From NCBI RefSeq assembly GCF_036231355.1, contig NZ_CP109496.1, forward strand, positions 7,564,001 through 7,628,000: a DNA stretch of 64,000 bases, in the 5' to 3' direction. Of this stretch, positions 1 through 8,482 are shown piece after piece (position 1 is the stretch's first letter; each line of letters begins with the position of its first letter). The position numbers and the translations under genes are program-made. This DNA comes from Streptomyces sp. NBC_01431. Lineage in GTDB: Bacteria > Actinomycetota > Actinomycetes > Streptomycetales > Streptomycetaceae. The notes beneath the pieces were generated by a model. That model was not told the DNA's origin. It saw only the letters and a list, made by a program, of their open reading frames with translations, and did not search any database.

Positions 1-196
1 TTCTGAGCGGCCGTCGCACTTGTGCGGCAGCATCCCGTAGCGGGCCGTACCACCCGCTGAGGTGCCTGCGGTCTCCAGGACTTTGGGCTCACGGAGTTCG
101 GCACTTTCAGGTTCCTGGACCGCGCAGGATGTCAGTGTTTCCCGAATACTTGGCGTGCCCATGCCCGCATGCCCACCCGCTCGGGCTGCTGCCCAC
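1..196. other. no gene seen at window start
   Basis: No reading frame here has a convincing ribosome binding site or recognisable motif. The stretch lies downstream of the minus-strand gene that ends at 247 and holds nothing identifiable before the hairpin at 197-234. Confidence 0.5.
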
Positions 197-234
197 AGCC
201 CCAGTCGTGCACGCGGCTTGCACGACTCGGGGCT
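197..234 (-). terminator. hairpin terminator after the secreted-protein gene
   Basis: An inverted repeat pairs AGCCCC-AGTCGTGCA with TGCACGACT-CGGGGCT around a 7-nt loop, with one bulged base. It lies 13 bp beyond the stop of the minus-strand gene ending at 247, the expected place for an intrinsic terminator. There is no T-run, which is common in Streptomyces. Confidence 0.6.
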
Positions 235-246
235 ACCGGGCCGGCG

Positions 247-639
247 TCAGAGGAGCCGCTGCGGGCCCTGGTACTGGTTGACGGGTGCGACGTTGCACGC
301 GGCCTTGGGGCCGCCGAGCAGGTGTCCGCCGATGCCCTCGCCCTCGGGCATCGGAATCAGGCAGCGTCCGTCGATGTTGATGAGCGGGGCGCCGTAGGTG
401 TTGAGGATGCCGCCGGAGTCGCCCGCGATGGCGGTGTCACCGTTACGGGTTCCGAAGTCGGTGGCACCGGTGCCGCTCGCGGTGGGGCCCTGGGCGATAC
501 GGGCGAGGCGGATGCTGTCGTGCGCGTTGACGAAAGTGGTCTTGACCTCGGGCCCCGTGGTTTGTGCCGAGGCGGGCACGGCGATGGCCATCGTTGCGGC
601 AGTGGCGAAAGCCGCCCCGGCGATAAGCTGCTTGATCAC
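247..639 (-). CDS. small secreted protein of unknown family, copy 1
   Basis: This 130-residue protein starts at a GTG preceded by GGGAG at about 8 nt. Residues 1-25 form a signal peptide (basic VIKQ, an Ala-rich core, then VPASA as a likely signal peptidase I site before QTTGPE). The mature part is about 105 residues, rich in Gly, and has only two cysteines (in DGRC and AACN). The mature protein should be exported. A close paralogue lies at 37720-38130: signal peptide, the GDSGGILNTYGAPLIN block and the GHLLGGPKAACNVAPV block are nearly identical, while the segment just after the signal peptide differs in length. I do not recognise the family. It is not a rodlin or chaplin by the sequences I know, although size, export and pairing recall them. 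A 33-bp element at 891-923 upstream is shared with the paralogue. Confidence 0.8.
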   Translation of the reverse strand: MIKQLIAGAAFATAATMAIAVPASAQTTGPEVKTTFVNAHDSIRLARIAQGPTASGTGATDFGTRNGDTAIAGDSGGILNTYGAPLINIDGRCLIPMPEGEGIGGHLLGGPKAACNVAPVNQYQGPQRLL

Positions 640-890
640 GGTTGTGCTCCCATTCGGTGGATCAGCGAGGATGACAGGCGCGCTGAGTGGGATACCTGCC
701 GCCCCTACTAGGGGTGTTCGGCGGGTCATGGCCTGGGTCGCAACGGCTGGCAAGGTGCCTCGCAACGTTGCCGGAGCGCCCTGAGAGTTCCGCTGTCACG
801 ACGCTCCGGCGCCTTGCGGTGCACCGCACCCGCGGCCGCGCCCCGTCCGACCCTGGGCCACCGGGCGCTCTCCGGAACGAAGAACATGCG
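640..890. other. long leader region of secreted-protein gene
   Basis: No gene is seen. The 30 bp next to the start codon (from the RBS outward) are almost identical to those upstream of the paralogue at 37720-38130. The centre of the leader is more diverged. Together with 891-923 this is probably the promoter and 5' untranslated region. Confidence 0.5.
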
Positions 891-923
891 CAACACGTCA
901 CAAATTGCGCTCATTCGGGCCAA
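891..923 (-). promoter_or_regulatory. 33-bp element shared by the two secreted-protein genes
   Basis: The block from CAACACGTCACAAATTG to GGGCCAA matches 38342-38374 at 31 of 33 positions. It lies 250-285 bp upstream of the GTG start here and 210-245 bp upstream in the other copy, in the same orientation. Conservation stronger than the surrounding leader suggests a promoter or regulator site. I cannot assign a sigma factor. Confidence 0.5.
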
Positions 924-1061
924 TACCCCCGCTCGCTGACCTGATGATCAGTTAGCCACACCGCACTCCCTGGTGGTCCGGCGCCGCGGCGGCCCGGCAT
1001 GGTGCATGGATGCGTGACTGCCCGGGGGAAGGCAGGGACGAGCGCCTCCCGAAGCCGCCGC

Positions 1062-1814
1062 TTACGCCCGTCGTCCGCCGTCCACCGAGAGCGCGATCCC
1101 TGTGATGTACGAGGCGGCGTCCGAACAGAGCCAGACCGTGGCCGCGGCCGCCTCCTCCGGCGTGGCCATCCGGCCCAGCGGGGTGATCGCCTCCTGCATC
1201 GCGATCAGGTCGGTTCCGGCCGCCACCCGCTCGAACCCGGGCGTGCGGGTCGGGCCGGGGCAGACCGCGTTGACGCGAACACCACGCGGTGCGTAATCCA
1301 CCGCGGCGGTCTTGGTGAGGCCGACCACGCCGTGCTTGGCGGCGACATAGGCGGGGGCGGTGGGGATGGCGTACAGACCGCCGTTGGACGCGACGTTGAC
1401 GATCGCGCCGCCTCCGCGGCTTTCCAGGGCGGGCAGTTCGTACTTCATGCACAGGAAGGTCCCGCCCATATTGACGTGGGCCACCCGCTCGAACTCTTCC
1501 AGACTCATCCGGTCCAGCTGCTGGTGGTGGGAGTCCAGGCCGGCGTTGTTCACGGCGAAGTCGAGACCGCCGTACGTCTCCACCGTGCGCTCCACGGCCG
1601 TGCGCACCGCGTCCTCGTCGACGATGTCGACGCGCAGCACCAATGCCTCCCCGCCGCCCTTCCTGATCATCTCGGCGGTCACGGCCGCACTGGCCTCGTC
1701 GATGTCGGTGACGGTGACGTCGGCGCCCTGGCGGGCCAGCTCGATCGCCGCCGCTCGGCCGATTCCGCTGCCGGCCCCCGTCACGAGTCCGGCCTTTCCG
1801 GCGAAGTTGCTCAC
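1062..1814 (-). CDS. SDR family oxidoreductase
   Basis: A classical short-chain dehydrogenase of 250 residues. The N-terminal cofactor motif reads TGAGSGIG, an Asp (VTDID) at the end of beta-2 favours NAD(H), NNAG follows, and the active site is Ser with YVAAK. The C-terminus ends in the usual SVDGG. GTG at 1814 is chosen because GGAGG sits 6 nt upstream; an ATG 18 nt earlier has no binding site. The substrate is unknown; a hydroxyl or keto group of a small secondary alcohol is the family norm. It is downstream of, and on the same strand as, the NmrA-like gene at 2065-2676, but a 250-bp gap argues against a tight operon. Confidence 0.85.
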   Translation of the reverse strand: MSNFAGKAGLVTGAGSGIGRAAAIELARQGADVTVTDIDEASAAVTAEMIRKGGGEALVLRVDIVDEDAVRTAVERTVETYGGLDFAVNNAGLDSHHQQLDRMSLEEFERVAHVNMGGTFLCMKYELPALESRGGGAIVNVASNGGLYAIPTAPAYVAAKHGVVGLTKTAAVDYAPRGVRVNAVCPGPTRTPGFERVAAGTDLIAMQEAITPLGRMATPEEAAAATVWLCSDAASYITGIALSVDGGRRA

Positions 1815-2064
1815 GATGTTCCTCCAGTGCATATTGCGTCCGGCGGTGTCCGACCGCTCAGGCGACTGACAGGGGTGTTCACGACGGCCGACGGCGAAGC
1901 CTCGGCCGGGCGTGGTGCGGGTGCACGCCGGAGGCCGTTGGCTTCTCCGTCACGCGTGCGTTTTGACCGCCGTGCGCTCCGACCGCCACGGACATCCGCG
2001 CCCGCTGCGGTCGTACTCGTCCCCGGCCCGGCGTCCCTGGGCGCTGGGGCTGTTGGGGCGGTGG

Positions 2065-2676
2065 TCAGCTGAGGGGGACGACGATGCCGTTTCCGTGCCT
2101 GCCCGTCTCCGCCTCGTCCAGCAGCAGCGATGCCAGCGTGATCCGGGAGATCCGGGGTGGCAGCAGCGGGCGCCGCAGTTCCGCCAGGGGCACGACGCTG
2201 CGGGTGGAGCTGAGGGGGCCATCGGTGACGTCCGGGGCGTGGAAGACCGTCGCGCCGGCCTTCAGTGCGATCTCGTCGGCCTCGGACTTCTCCGCCAGTT
2301 CCGATCCGACGAACATCCGCATCACCCCTGCGTAGATCAATCCGCCCGATCGGCTGGAGACACCCGACCCCAGTGCCCCCAGCCACACCGTGCGGACGTT
2401 CGCCGCGGCCAACCGCCGGGCCCCGGCGACCACTGCGCCCGGGGCGTCCCCCTTGCTGATGCCGATGGCCGAGACCACCACGTCCACGCCAATCAGGGCG
2501 GGAAAGCCGCTCGCGACGGTGACGTCTGCGTGTCGGACCTCCACCTGCCGGGAGCCGCCCGCGGCCATCTTGGTCGGCGTGCGGACGAGGGCCACGACCT
2601 CGTGGCCGCGCTCCAGCGCCTGGCCGACGAGTGTGCCGCCGGTGCGGCCCGATGCTCCGAGTATCGCGATACGCAT
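2065..2676 (-). CDS. NmrA-like NAD(P)-binding oxidoreductase
   Basis: This 203-residue protein opens with ILGASGRTGGTL, the GxxGxxG Rossmann motif of atypical SDRs (NAD(P)H-binding, NmrA/YwnB-like). It lacks the YxxxK pair of classical SDRs. Such proteins are flavin reductases or redox sensors. It is divergent from the TetR gene at 2812, with a 135-bp shared promoter that contains AACAACTGTTGGT and a second AACAACCGTTGGTT copy. These are likely operators, so the TetR protein probably represses this gene. Confidence 0.8.
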   Translation of the reverse strand: MRIAILGASGRTGGTLVGQALERGHEVVALVRTPTKMAAGGSRQVEVRHADVTVASGFPALIGVDVVVSAIGISKGDAPGAVVAGARRLAAANVRTVWLGALGSGVSSRSGGLIYAGVMRMFVGSELAEKSEADEIALKAGATVFHAPDVTDGPLSSTRSVVPLAELRRPLLPPRISRITLASLLLDEAETGRHGNGIVVPLS

Positions 2677-2689
2677 GATCCCTCATCCT

Positions 2690-2736
2690 CTAACTGAACA
2701 ACTGTTGGTGATGTGAGTAAACAACCGTTGGTTAGC
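2690..2736. promoter_or_regulatory. repeated AACAAC-GTTGGT sites, putative TetR operator
   Basis: Between the divergent NmrA-like and TetR genes the segment carries TGAACAACTGTTGGTGAT and, about 20 bp further, AAACAACCGTTGGTTAG. Both are imperfect palindromes around an AACAAC/GTTGGT core. Two such sites in a short divergent intergenic region are typical for autoregulated TetR pairs. The binding protein is inferred from position only. Confidence 0.5.
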
Positions 2737-2811
2737 GGCGTCAAGGTCAGGATCCCGGTAAGGTGAACGCGTGTTGTCTTACTGCTGACCTTGGTAGGAA
2801 GGGGGGCGAAG

Positions 2812-3585
2812 GTGTCGTCTCAGGAGCGACCCGCTCCTCGCCGCCGCAATCCGCGGGGGCAGGGGCAGGTACTCAAAGCCCAGCTCGTGGACGCGGCAGC
2901 AAAGCTGCTGGCGACTCTCGACCAGCCCGAGACGCTCACCCTCCGGCAGGTCGCACGCGAGGTCGGAGTGGCACCGGCCAGCATCTACAGCCACTTCACC
3001 GACCTGGGCGCGTTGATTCAGCACGTACTACGGCTGCGTTACCAGGAACTGACCCGGCTGATGGACGAAGCCGCACAAGCCGCCGGCCCCACCCCCCTGG
3101 CCGACCTCACCGCCCGCTGCGCCGCCTACGTGCACTGGGGCGTCGACCAACCCGGCCACTACCGCACCCTGTTCGGCGGCCGCATGCCCGCCGACCTCGT
3201 CCCCGGTTCAGCCCACGGCGCCGGCGCCGAACCGCTCGACGCCGTCGTGGCCTCCCTCGCGGCCGCCGCCGCCCCGGAGCGAAAGCAGCCCACGGCGGAA
3301 CGACAGGCACAGGCCGGTCTCATGCTCTGGACCGCCTTGCACGGCCTCGTCAGCCTCTACAACGACCACGGCATGATGCTCTGGCCACCCCTGAACGACC
3401 TGATCGCCGATTTGGTCAGCCTGCATACAGGCCAGCCGGCAGCCGAGATCGCGAGTCTCCTGGACCAGTACGAAGCGCGATCCGGGCCGCCTGCTTTGAG
3501 AGAACACGAAGACCGCGACACCGTCTTGCCCGACCCAGCGCTGCACGCCGACAACGAACACGGCCTCGCACCGGAAGCCGGTTGA
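2812..3585 (+). CDS. TetR/AcrR family transcriptional regulator
   Basis: A TetR repressor of 257 residues. The N-terminal helix-turn-helix reads LRQVAREVGVAPASIYSHF, preceded by an Arg-rich tail. The rest resembles the WHG (TetR_C_33-like) ligand domain, with HWGVDQPGHYRTLF in the middle. GTG at 2812 follows a purine-rich AGGAAGGGGGGCGAAG. It is divergent from the NmrA-like oxidoreductase at 2065-2676, whose promoter region carries two matching palindromes, so local repression of that gene and of itself is likely. The ligand is unknown. Confidence 0.85.
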   Translation: MSSQERPAPRRRNPRGQGQVLKAQLVDAAAKLLATLDQPETLTLRQVAREVGVAPASIYSHFTDLGALIQHVLRLRYQELTRLMDEAAQAAGPTPLADLTARCAAYVHWGVDQPGHYRTLFGGRMPADLVPGSAHGAGAEPLDAVVASLAAAAAPERKQPTAERQAQAGLMLWTALHGLVSLYNDHGMMLWPPLNDLIADLVSLHTGQPAAEIASLLDQYEARSGPPALREHEDRDTVLPDPALHADNEHGLAPEAG

Positions 3586-3779
3586 GCGACCGCGCGTCCC
3601 ATGAGGCCTTTCTGTTCTGTCACAGACGTGGCTAACCGCACAGGGCGACAGCGGTCGTTGTGACCCTGTGCCGGACGGTGGTCGATGGTGCCCCGGGGCA
3701 CATCGTGATCGCTTCGGCGGCGGCAGGCTGTGCCACCGTGGTCACCCGGACGAGCGTCTGTCCTCTGCCGGGTCCGTGC

Positions 3780-4277
3780 TCACGCCTGGGCGGCGCGGTC
3801 GGCGGGTAGGGCGGTGACCGGGGTGAGGCAGAAGACGCGGATGTCCCGGCCGGTGCGGGCGGCGTAGGTGTCGTAGAAAGGGATGGCCAGCAGGATGCGG
3901 TCCCGCTGCTGTTCCTTTTCGTGGACGGTGAGTTGGCGAGCCCTGACCTGCCAGGAAAATCCTTGGGCCATGACCGTGGCATGGGGGCGGTGCAGGAGGT
4001 TGCTGCTCCAGGCCGGGTGGTGGGACCGGCCGAAGTTGCTGCCCACCACCAGCCAGGTTCCGTCCGCGGCCCGATGCGCGGCCAGTGGGGTGGCGCGTGG
4101 GATTCCACTGCGGTGACCGGTGGTGCCCAGCACGATCGTGTCCAGGACGAGTCTGCTTGGCAGCAGCCGGCCCCGGGTCAGTCGGTGGATGAAAAGGTCG
4201 CAGCGCGGCAGCACATGAGGGGCGATGCGGAGAACGGCACGGATGGTGGCCAGGCGGTCGAAAAGAGGGTGGGTCAC
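3780..4277 (-). CDS. nitroreductase/deazaflavin-dependent oxidoreductase (Ddn type)
   Basis: A 165-residue split-barrel protein of the DUF385/Ddn family, which uses F420. Family blocks seen are TTGHRSGIPRATPL (about residues 50-65) and VVGSNFGRSHHPAWSSNL (about 75-95). The GTG start overlaps the stop of the GMC oxidase by 4 bp (GTGA), so the two genes are translationally coupled. The family reduces activated double bonds or quinones with reduced F420. Next to a GMC oxidase and a terpenoid locus, a redox tailoring role is plausible but not shown. Confidence 0.85.
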   Translation of the reverse strand: MTHPLFDRLATIRAVLRIAPHVLPRCDLFIHRLTRGRLLPSRLVLDTIVLGTTGHRSGIPRATPLAAHRAADGTWLVVGSNFGRSHHPAWSSNLLHRPHATVMAQGFSWQVRARQLTVHEKEQQRDRILLAIPFYDTYAARTGRDIRVFCLTPVTALPADRAAQA

Positions 4278-5812
4278 AGGGTGTCTTCCCCGTTCGGGAG
4301 CGGTACACGCTGGTACGGCTCGCCCTGGGCGGGGCGCTGGTCGGGGTGGCCGGCAGCGGGCCAGGCGGCGCAGGCTCGTTCGGCCAGCGCGGTCAGGGTG
4401 AGTGCGGGATTGACGCCGAGGTTGCCGGGTACGGCGGAGGCGTCGGTGATGTGCAGGGTGGGGTAGCCGTGAACGCGGTGGTACAGGTCGGCGACGCTTG
4501 TGGCGGGGTCGCTGCCGATCGGGCAGCCACCCAGCAGGTGGGCGGTGACCGGCAGCCCCAGTGCGGTGTTCCACAGCAGAGCGGCCCGACCTCCGATGTG
4601 CCGGGCGTAGTGGTGCGCAACCTCCTCTGCGGTGGCCAGTCGTACGGGTTCCGGCTGCGGGCTTCCGGGGTGCAGGGTCAGCCTTCCGAGCCGGTAGCGG
4701 CTGGTCAGGTGGGAGTCGCCCTGCTCCATGGCGAAGAGCACGGCGCTACGACGGCCGAAGTCCCGCCAGGAGAGGCGGGCTGTCCGCGCGAGCAGTGCGG
4801 CCGGGTGGGAGCCCGGCCCGAGTCGGCACAGCTGGACCAGGAGGTCCGGGCGCGGTCGCAGCCCGGAGCTGATCGCGACGCCGGGCCCGACGTCGAAGCC
4901 TTTCGCGGACACGGTGGCGAACACTTCGCGGTTGGTTCGTGTGTGCGTCCCCAGTGCGGGTGACAGCTTGGGCAGGTAGGGCCGGGAGCGGTGCAGGAGT
5001 TCCGCGGTGCCCCAGGCCCCGGCCGCGAGAACGACCTGACGCGCCGACAGCACTGCGTGGCGCCGAGCGATACCGGTGTCGTGGCGCGTGTGCACGCGCC
5101 AGGTGCCGTCCGGCTGTGGTCGCAGTGTCCGGACCTCGGTCAGGGGCCGGATATCGGCTCCGGCCCGTTCGGCGAGGTGCAGGTAGTTGTGGTCGAGGGA
5201 GTTCTTCGCGCCGACGCGGCAGCCGAGGGTGCACCGGCCGCACTCCGAGCAGCCGGCGCGGTCCGGGCCCCGGCCGTCGAAGAAGGGGTCCGGCACCGCA
5301 CGGCCGGGCGGACCGAAGTGGATGCCGACCCGGGTGGCTTGGACGCTGCCGGGCACCCCGAGCGCGTCGGCCGCTCGACGCAGGGCGGCGTCCCCTGCCG
5401 CCTGCCGGGGGACGGGCGTGGTGCCCAACATCCGTTCCGCCAGCGCGAATTGGGGGGCGAGTTCGCCTTCCCAGTCCAGGGCCGGATCCCAGCCGGGGGC
5501 ACGGAATACGGTCGCGTCGGGCCGGTAGTGCACCCCCGCGTAGACGAGGGACCCGCCGCCAACTCCGATGCCCGTCAGTGCCGTCAGCCGACGCCGTACC
5601 CGCAGGCGAGCAATGCCGCGCCAGCCGAGCCACGGCGCCCACAGCAGACGGTGCGCCTGCCAAGGAGAGGTGGCGAAGTCCTCCGGCCGCCATCGCCGCC
5701 CGGCCTCCGCGACCGTGACGCGGTAGCCCTTCTCCGCCAGCCGCAGCGCCGCGACACTTCCGCCGAACCCGGAGCCCACGACGAGCACCTCGTGCAAAAC
5801 CACCCACCCCAC
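4274..5812 (-). CDS. GMC family oxidoreductase, ChoD/cholesterol-oxidase-like
   Basis: About 512 residues. The N-terminal FAD-binding motif is VVGSGFGGSVAALRLAEKG. GIGVGGGSLVYAG is the second GMC block. A Cys cluster CSECGRCTLGCRVGAKNSLD resembles that in mycobacterial ChoD-type proteins. The C-terminal HLLGGCPIG and NPALTLTALAERA blocks complete the fold. The family oxidises secondary alcohols of sterols or other terpenoids. Several start codons lie within 25 bp (GTG at 5812 and 5803); the first is used here. The gene overlaps the Ddn-type gene by 4 bp and is divergent from the P450 at 5878 with only 65 bp between, suggesting a shared control region for a terpenoid-oxidation set. Confidence 0.85.
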   Translation of the reverse strand: MGWVVLHEVLVVGSGFGGSVAALRLAEKGYRVTVAEAGRRWRPEDFATSPWQAHRLLWAPWLGWRGIARLRVRRRLTALTGIGVGGGSLVYAGVHYRPDATVFRAPGWDPALDWEGELAPQFALAERMLGTTPVPRQAAGDAALRRAADALGVPGSVQATRVGIHFGPPGRAVPDPFFDGRGPDRAGCSECGRCTLGCRVGAKNSLDHNYLHLAERAGADIRPLTEVRTLRPQPDGTWRVHTRHDTGIARRHAVLSARQVVLAAGAWGTAELLHRSRPYLPKLSPALGTHTRTNREVFATVSAKGFDVGPGVAISSGLRPRPDLLVQLCRLGPGSHPAALLARTARLSWRDFGRRSAVLFAMEQGDSHLTSRYRLGRLTLHPGSPQPEPVRLATAEEVAHHYARHIGGRAALLWNTALGLPVTAHLLGGCPIGSDPATSVADLYHRVHGYPTLHITDASAVPGNLGVNPALTLTALAERACAAWPAAGHPDQRPAQGEPYQRVPLPNGEDTL

Positions 5813-5877
5813 CTTCCGCTACGGTCAGCGCATTATCCATAACAGCATGTGCGCATGATCCGATTCAGAGAGGGCCC

Positions 5878-7251
5878 GTGGCTGCTTCCGTGCCCACCGC
5901 CGTCCCGACCGCTCCCAGAGCCCTGCCCCTGCTCGGGCACGGCCCGCAACTCGTGCGTGACCCGCTCGGGTTCATGACGTCGCTCAACGAACTGGGGCCG
6001 CTGGTGCGGATGCGGGGCCCTGCCTTCACGCCCGACGTCTATCTGGTCAACTCGCCAGAACTCCTTCACCAGGTCCTGGTGACCGACGCCCGCAGCTATT
6101 CCCAAGCACGGATCACCGCCGGAATTGGCTCTCAGTTCGGCGTCGGCCTGGTGATGGACATGAGCTTCGACGGATTGACACTCTTCGCATCGCACCTGCG
6201 GCACCGTCGTGTCGTGCAACCGGCATTCCACCCCTCCCGGATCGCCGCCCGGACACCGGCGGTCCGGCAGGCCGCGCAAGAGGCCACCGCCGACTGGGCC
6301 CCCGGCGCAACCATCCGCGTGGACCAGGAGATGGCGCGCCTCGCCTACAGCGTCAACGCCCGCGCCGTATGCGGTGACACACCGGCCCTCGACCAGGTGA
6401 ACGCCGAACTCGCGGCGCTGAGCTCCCAGACCACCCCCGGCATGTACTGGCGCCTCGCCCTCCCAGGGCTCGCCCACCTCAGGCACGTGCCGGGCACTGG
6501 AAAGTTCCTGCGGGCGCTGTCCGGCTTGCGCACTGCCGTCACGGCCTCCGTTGCCCACCACCGCAGCCGGGGTGTGGCCGGCGACGACGTCGTCTCCCAG
6601 CTCCTGCGGGCCCGCTACGCCGACACGGACGAGCCGCTCGACGACCAGCAGATCATCGCCGACACGCTGTTCCTGCTCTGGGCCGCGACCCACGGCCTGA
6701 AGGACGTACTGCCTCACGTTTTCCACGAGTTGGCGCTTCATCCCGACGTCGAACAGCGGGTGTACGAGGAGATCGGCTCCGTCCTTGGCGGGCGGGACGT
6801 GCAGGCCGAGGACCTGCCCGCGCTCGACTACACCCGGCGGGTCGTCAAGGAGACCCTGCGTCTGCACCCCGCTCCCTGGATGCTGGGCCGGCGCGCCCTT
6901 GTCCCTGTACGCCTCGGCACGGCGGAGCTCCCGGCCGGCACTGAACTCGCCTACTGCACCTACGCGGTGCACCGCAATCCCGCCGTCCACCCGGACCCGC
7001 TGCGTTTCGACCCCGACCGCTGGCTGCCCGACCGCGCGAGGAGCCTGGCACGGTGCTCCGACATCGCCTTCGGCGCGGGGGTGCGCAAGTGCATCGGCGA
7101 CGTGCTGACGATGAATCAGATCCTCACCTCCGTGGCCACCATCACCGCCCGCTGGCAGCTGCGCGCCGTACCGGGACACCGCTACCGGCCGCGCGCCCGC
7201 ATCGTGATCTCGCCCGGCCCGCTGCCCATGACATGCCACCCCCGCAACTGA
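5878..7251 (+). CDS. cytochrome P450
   Basis: A 457-residue P450. The haem motif FGAGVRKCIGD puts the ligand Cys at about residue 405. The K-helix is KETLRLHP, and the PERF-like region is FDPDRWLPD. There is no membrane anchor, as usual for bacterial P450s. The I-helix is odd: it reads LLWAATHGLKD where most P450s have (A/G)Gx(D/E)T, so the acid-alcohol pair of oxygen activation is not obvious. The length is greater than the usual 400 of CYP105/107 types and recalls CYP170 or class with eukaryote-like layout. The start is GTG after GAGAGGG. It is the first gene of a plus-strand set with DUF6230, DUF6114 and the prenyl fusion, so terpenoid hydroxylation is the likely role. Confidence 0.85.
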   Translation: MAASVPTAVPTAPRALPLLGHGPQLVRDPLGFMTSLNELGPLVRMRGPAFTPDVYLVNSPELLHQVLVTDARSYSQARITAGIGSQFGVGLVMDMSFDGLTLFASHLRHRRVVQPAFHPSRIAARTPAVRQAAQEATADWAPGATIRVDQEMARLAYSVNARAVCGDTPALDQVNAELAALSSQTTPGMYWRLALPGLAHLRHVPGTGKFLRALSGLRTAVTASVAHHRSRGVAGDDVVSQLLRARYADTDEPLDDQQIIADTLFLLWAATHGLKDVLPHVFHELALHPDVEQRVYEEIGSVLGGRDVQAEDLPALDYTRRVVKETLRLHPAPWMLGRRALVPVRLGTAELPAGTELAYCTYAVHRNPAVHPDPLRFDPDRWLPDRARSLARCSDIAFGAGVRKCIGDVLTMNQILTSVATITARWQLRAVPGHRYRPRARIVISPGPLPMTCHPRN

Positions 7252-7501
7252 CGACCGACTCCGCCCCCTGAAGCTCACGAACGCGCCGAAGGCCGCGGCG
7301 CCGCATGCTCGGGCGCGGGGTCGACAACCGACAACTGCCGCTGTTCGCAGCCCACTTGGATACCCGCTCGCACCTTCAGCGAGGCCGGTGGGTGAATGCC
7401 ACCCCGGGTGGTCGTACCCGGTGAGGCAACCGATCGCGGTGTCGTATCAGCCGATCGTGGGCTTGGCGGTACTTCGGTCCGGGACGGTCGTTGGGCTGGT
7501 C
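7252..7501. other. intergenic between P450 and DUF6230 gene
   Basis: About 250 bp with no gene. It may hold a promoter for the DUF6230-DUF6114-prenyl fusion trio; I see no clear hexamers. Confidence 0.35.
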
Positions 7502-8104
7502 GTGATCGATGAAGACGTCCCTGTGAGGACTTACGGCGGGCGGACTGGCCGATGGCGGTTCGCTCTGGCGCTGGCTCCCCTGCTCGTGGGTGCCTCCGCC
7601 CTGCTGGCCGGGAGCGCCGCGGGGGTCGTCTCCGTGGCGTTCGCGGGGGAGGTTCCGGTTACGGTCCATGCCGCGCGGGTGTCCGCCTCGGGGGTATCGG
7701 CCTCCCCGTCCGTTTCGGGCCGTGGCGGACTGTTGCCGGCGCTGGCCGTGCGGATGGAGCAGGCCACGGTGGAGGACTCCTGCGTCACTTCCACCGCTCA
7801 CCTTCCGGTCATCGGAGCGGTGACGGCCGTCGTACGCATCGAGCGGGCGACCGCCACCGGCCTGGCGGTGGAGGCGGGCAAGGCCACGGCCCGCTCGGTG
7901 ACGCTCTCCGGCCCCCAGTTCAGCACCCCGCAGGTGTCCTTGCAGGAGCCCACGGGCCTGTTCACCGTCGGCGCGCGGAAAGTCAGCGGCACCTCGGTGA
8001 CCACACAGCCTCATTCCTTCACCGCCGGGACGATCACGGCCCGGGGAGTCGTCATCGAGTTGCGTCGGGGAGCGGACGGCTGCGAGCCCGGGGCCATCCG
8101 ATGA
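7502..8104 (+). CDS. DUF6230-like membrane-anchored protein
   Basis: About 200 residues. A basic N-terminus is followed by one hydrophobic segment (LALAPLLVGASALLAG, roughly residues 18-40), and then a repetitive beta-rich exported part full of short Val/Thr/Ala strands such as TATGLAVEAGKATARSV. This matches the DUF6230 proteins that streptomycetes encode just upstream of DUF6114 proteins. The start is uncertain: GTG at 7502 or 7523, neither with a strong RBS. Its stop overlaps the next ATG by 4 bp (ATGA). The function of the family is unknown; the pair may form a surface or membrane complex. Confidence 0.7.
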   Translation: MIDEDVPVRTYGGRTGRWRFALALAPLLVGASALLAGSAAGVVSVAFAGEVPVTVHAARVSASGVSASPSVSGRGGLLPALAVRMEQATVEDSCVTSTAHLPVIGAVTAVVRIERATATGLAVEAGKATARSVTLSGPQFSTPQVSLQEPTGLFTVGARKVSGTSVTTQPHSFTAGTITARGVVIELRRGADGCEPGAIR

Positions 8105-8481
8105 TTACGGCGAGGCGACCCGACTGGCGGCGGTGGCGTCGAAGCCGCCCGTTCGCGGCGGGCCTGCTGTTGGGCCTCGGCGGAGTTGAGTTGATCTGCG
8201 TCTCCTGGGTGGGACTGGGCTTTCTCAGGTTCGCCGGCACCGCGGGCGCCGCCTCGTGGACCCTCGGCACGCTGTTCGTCGTCGCCGGTGTGACGACATG
8301 GCGCAACCCGGCCCTGCGCTACTTCTCCGGCGCCCTGGCCGCCGTGCTCTCCCTGGTCAGCCTGGTCGCCGCCAACCTCGGTGGTCTCCTCCTCGGCTTC
8401 CTGCTCACCGCCGTCGGCAGCGCCCTGGCCCTGGCCTGGATCCCCCAGCGAGCACCTTCGACCGCAGAAGAGGAGGCGTGA
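8101..8481 (+). CDS. DUF6114-like integral membrane protein
   Basis: 126 residues with four predicted membrane spans, starting with RPFAAGLLLGLGGVELICVSW and ending near LLLGFLLTAVGSALALAW. It is the usual partner of DUF6230 proteins and is coupled to that gene by an ATGA overlap. The prenyl-synthase fusion begins one base after its stop, so all three are probably one transcript. A role in placing or exporting a lipid made by the fusion enzyme is conceivable but is inference. Confidence 0.75.
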   Translation: MITARRPDWRRWRRSRPFAAGLLLGLGGVELICVSWVGLGFLRFAGTAGAASWTLGTLFVVAGVTTWRNPALRYFSGALAAVLSLVSLVAANLGGLLLGFLLTAVGSALALAWIPQRAPSTAEEEA

Positions 8482-8482
8482 G

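Noticed and set aside
247..639. Annotation of the small secreted protein as rodlin or chaplin
   Set aside because: The mature sequence does not contain rodlin or chaplin blocks that I know; only size, export and pairing are similar.
5833..7278. 481-codon frame antisense to the P450
   Set aside because: Opposite a P450 with all family motifs; shadow.
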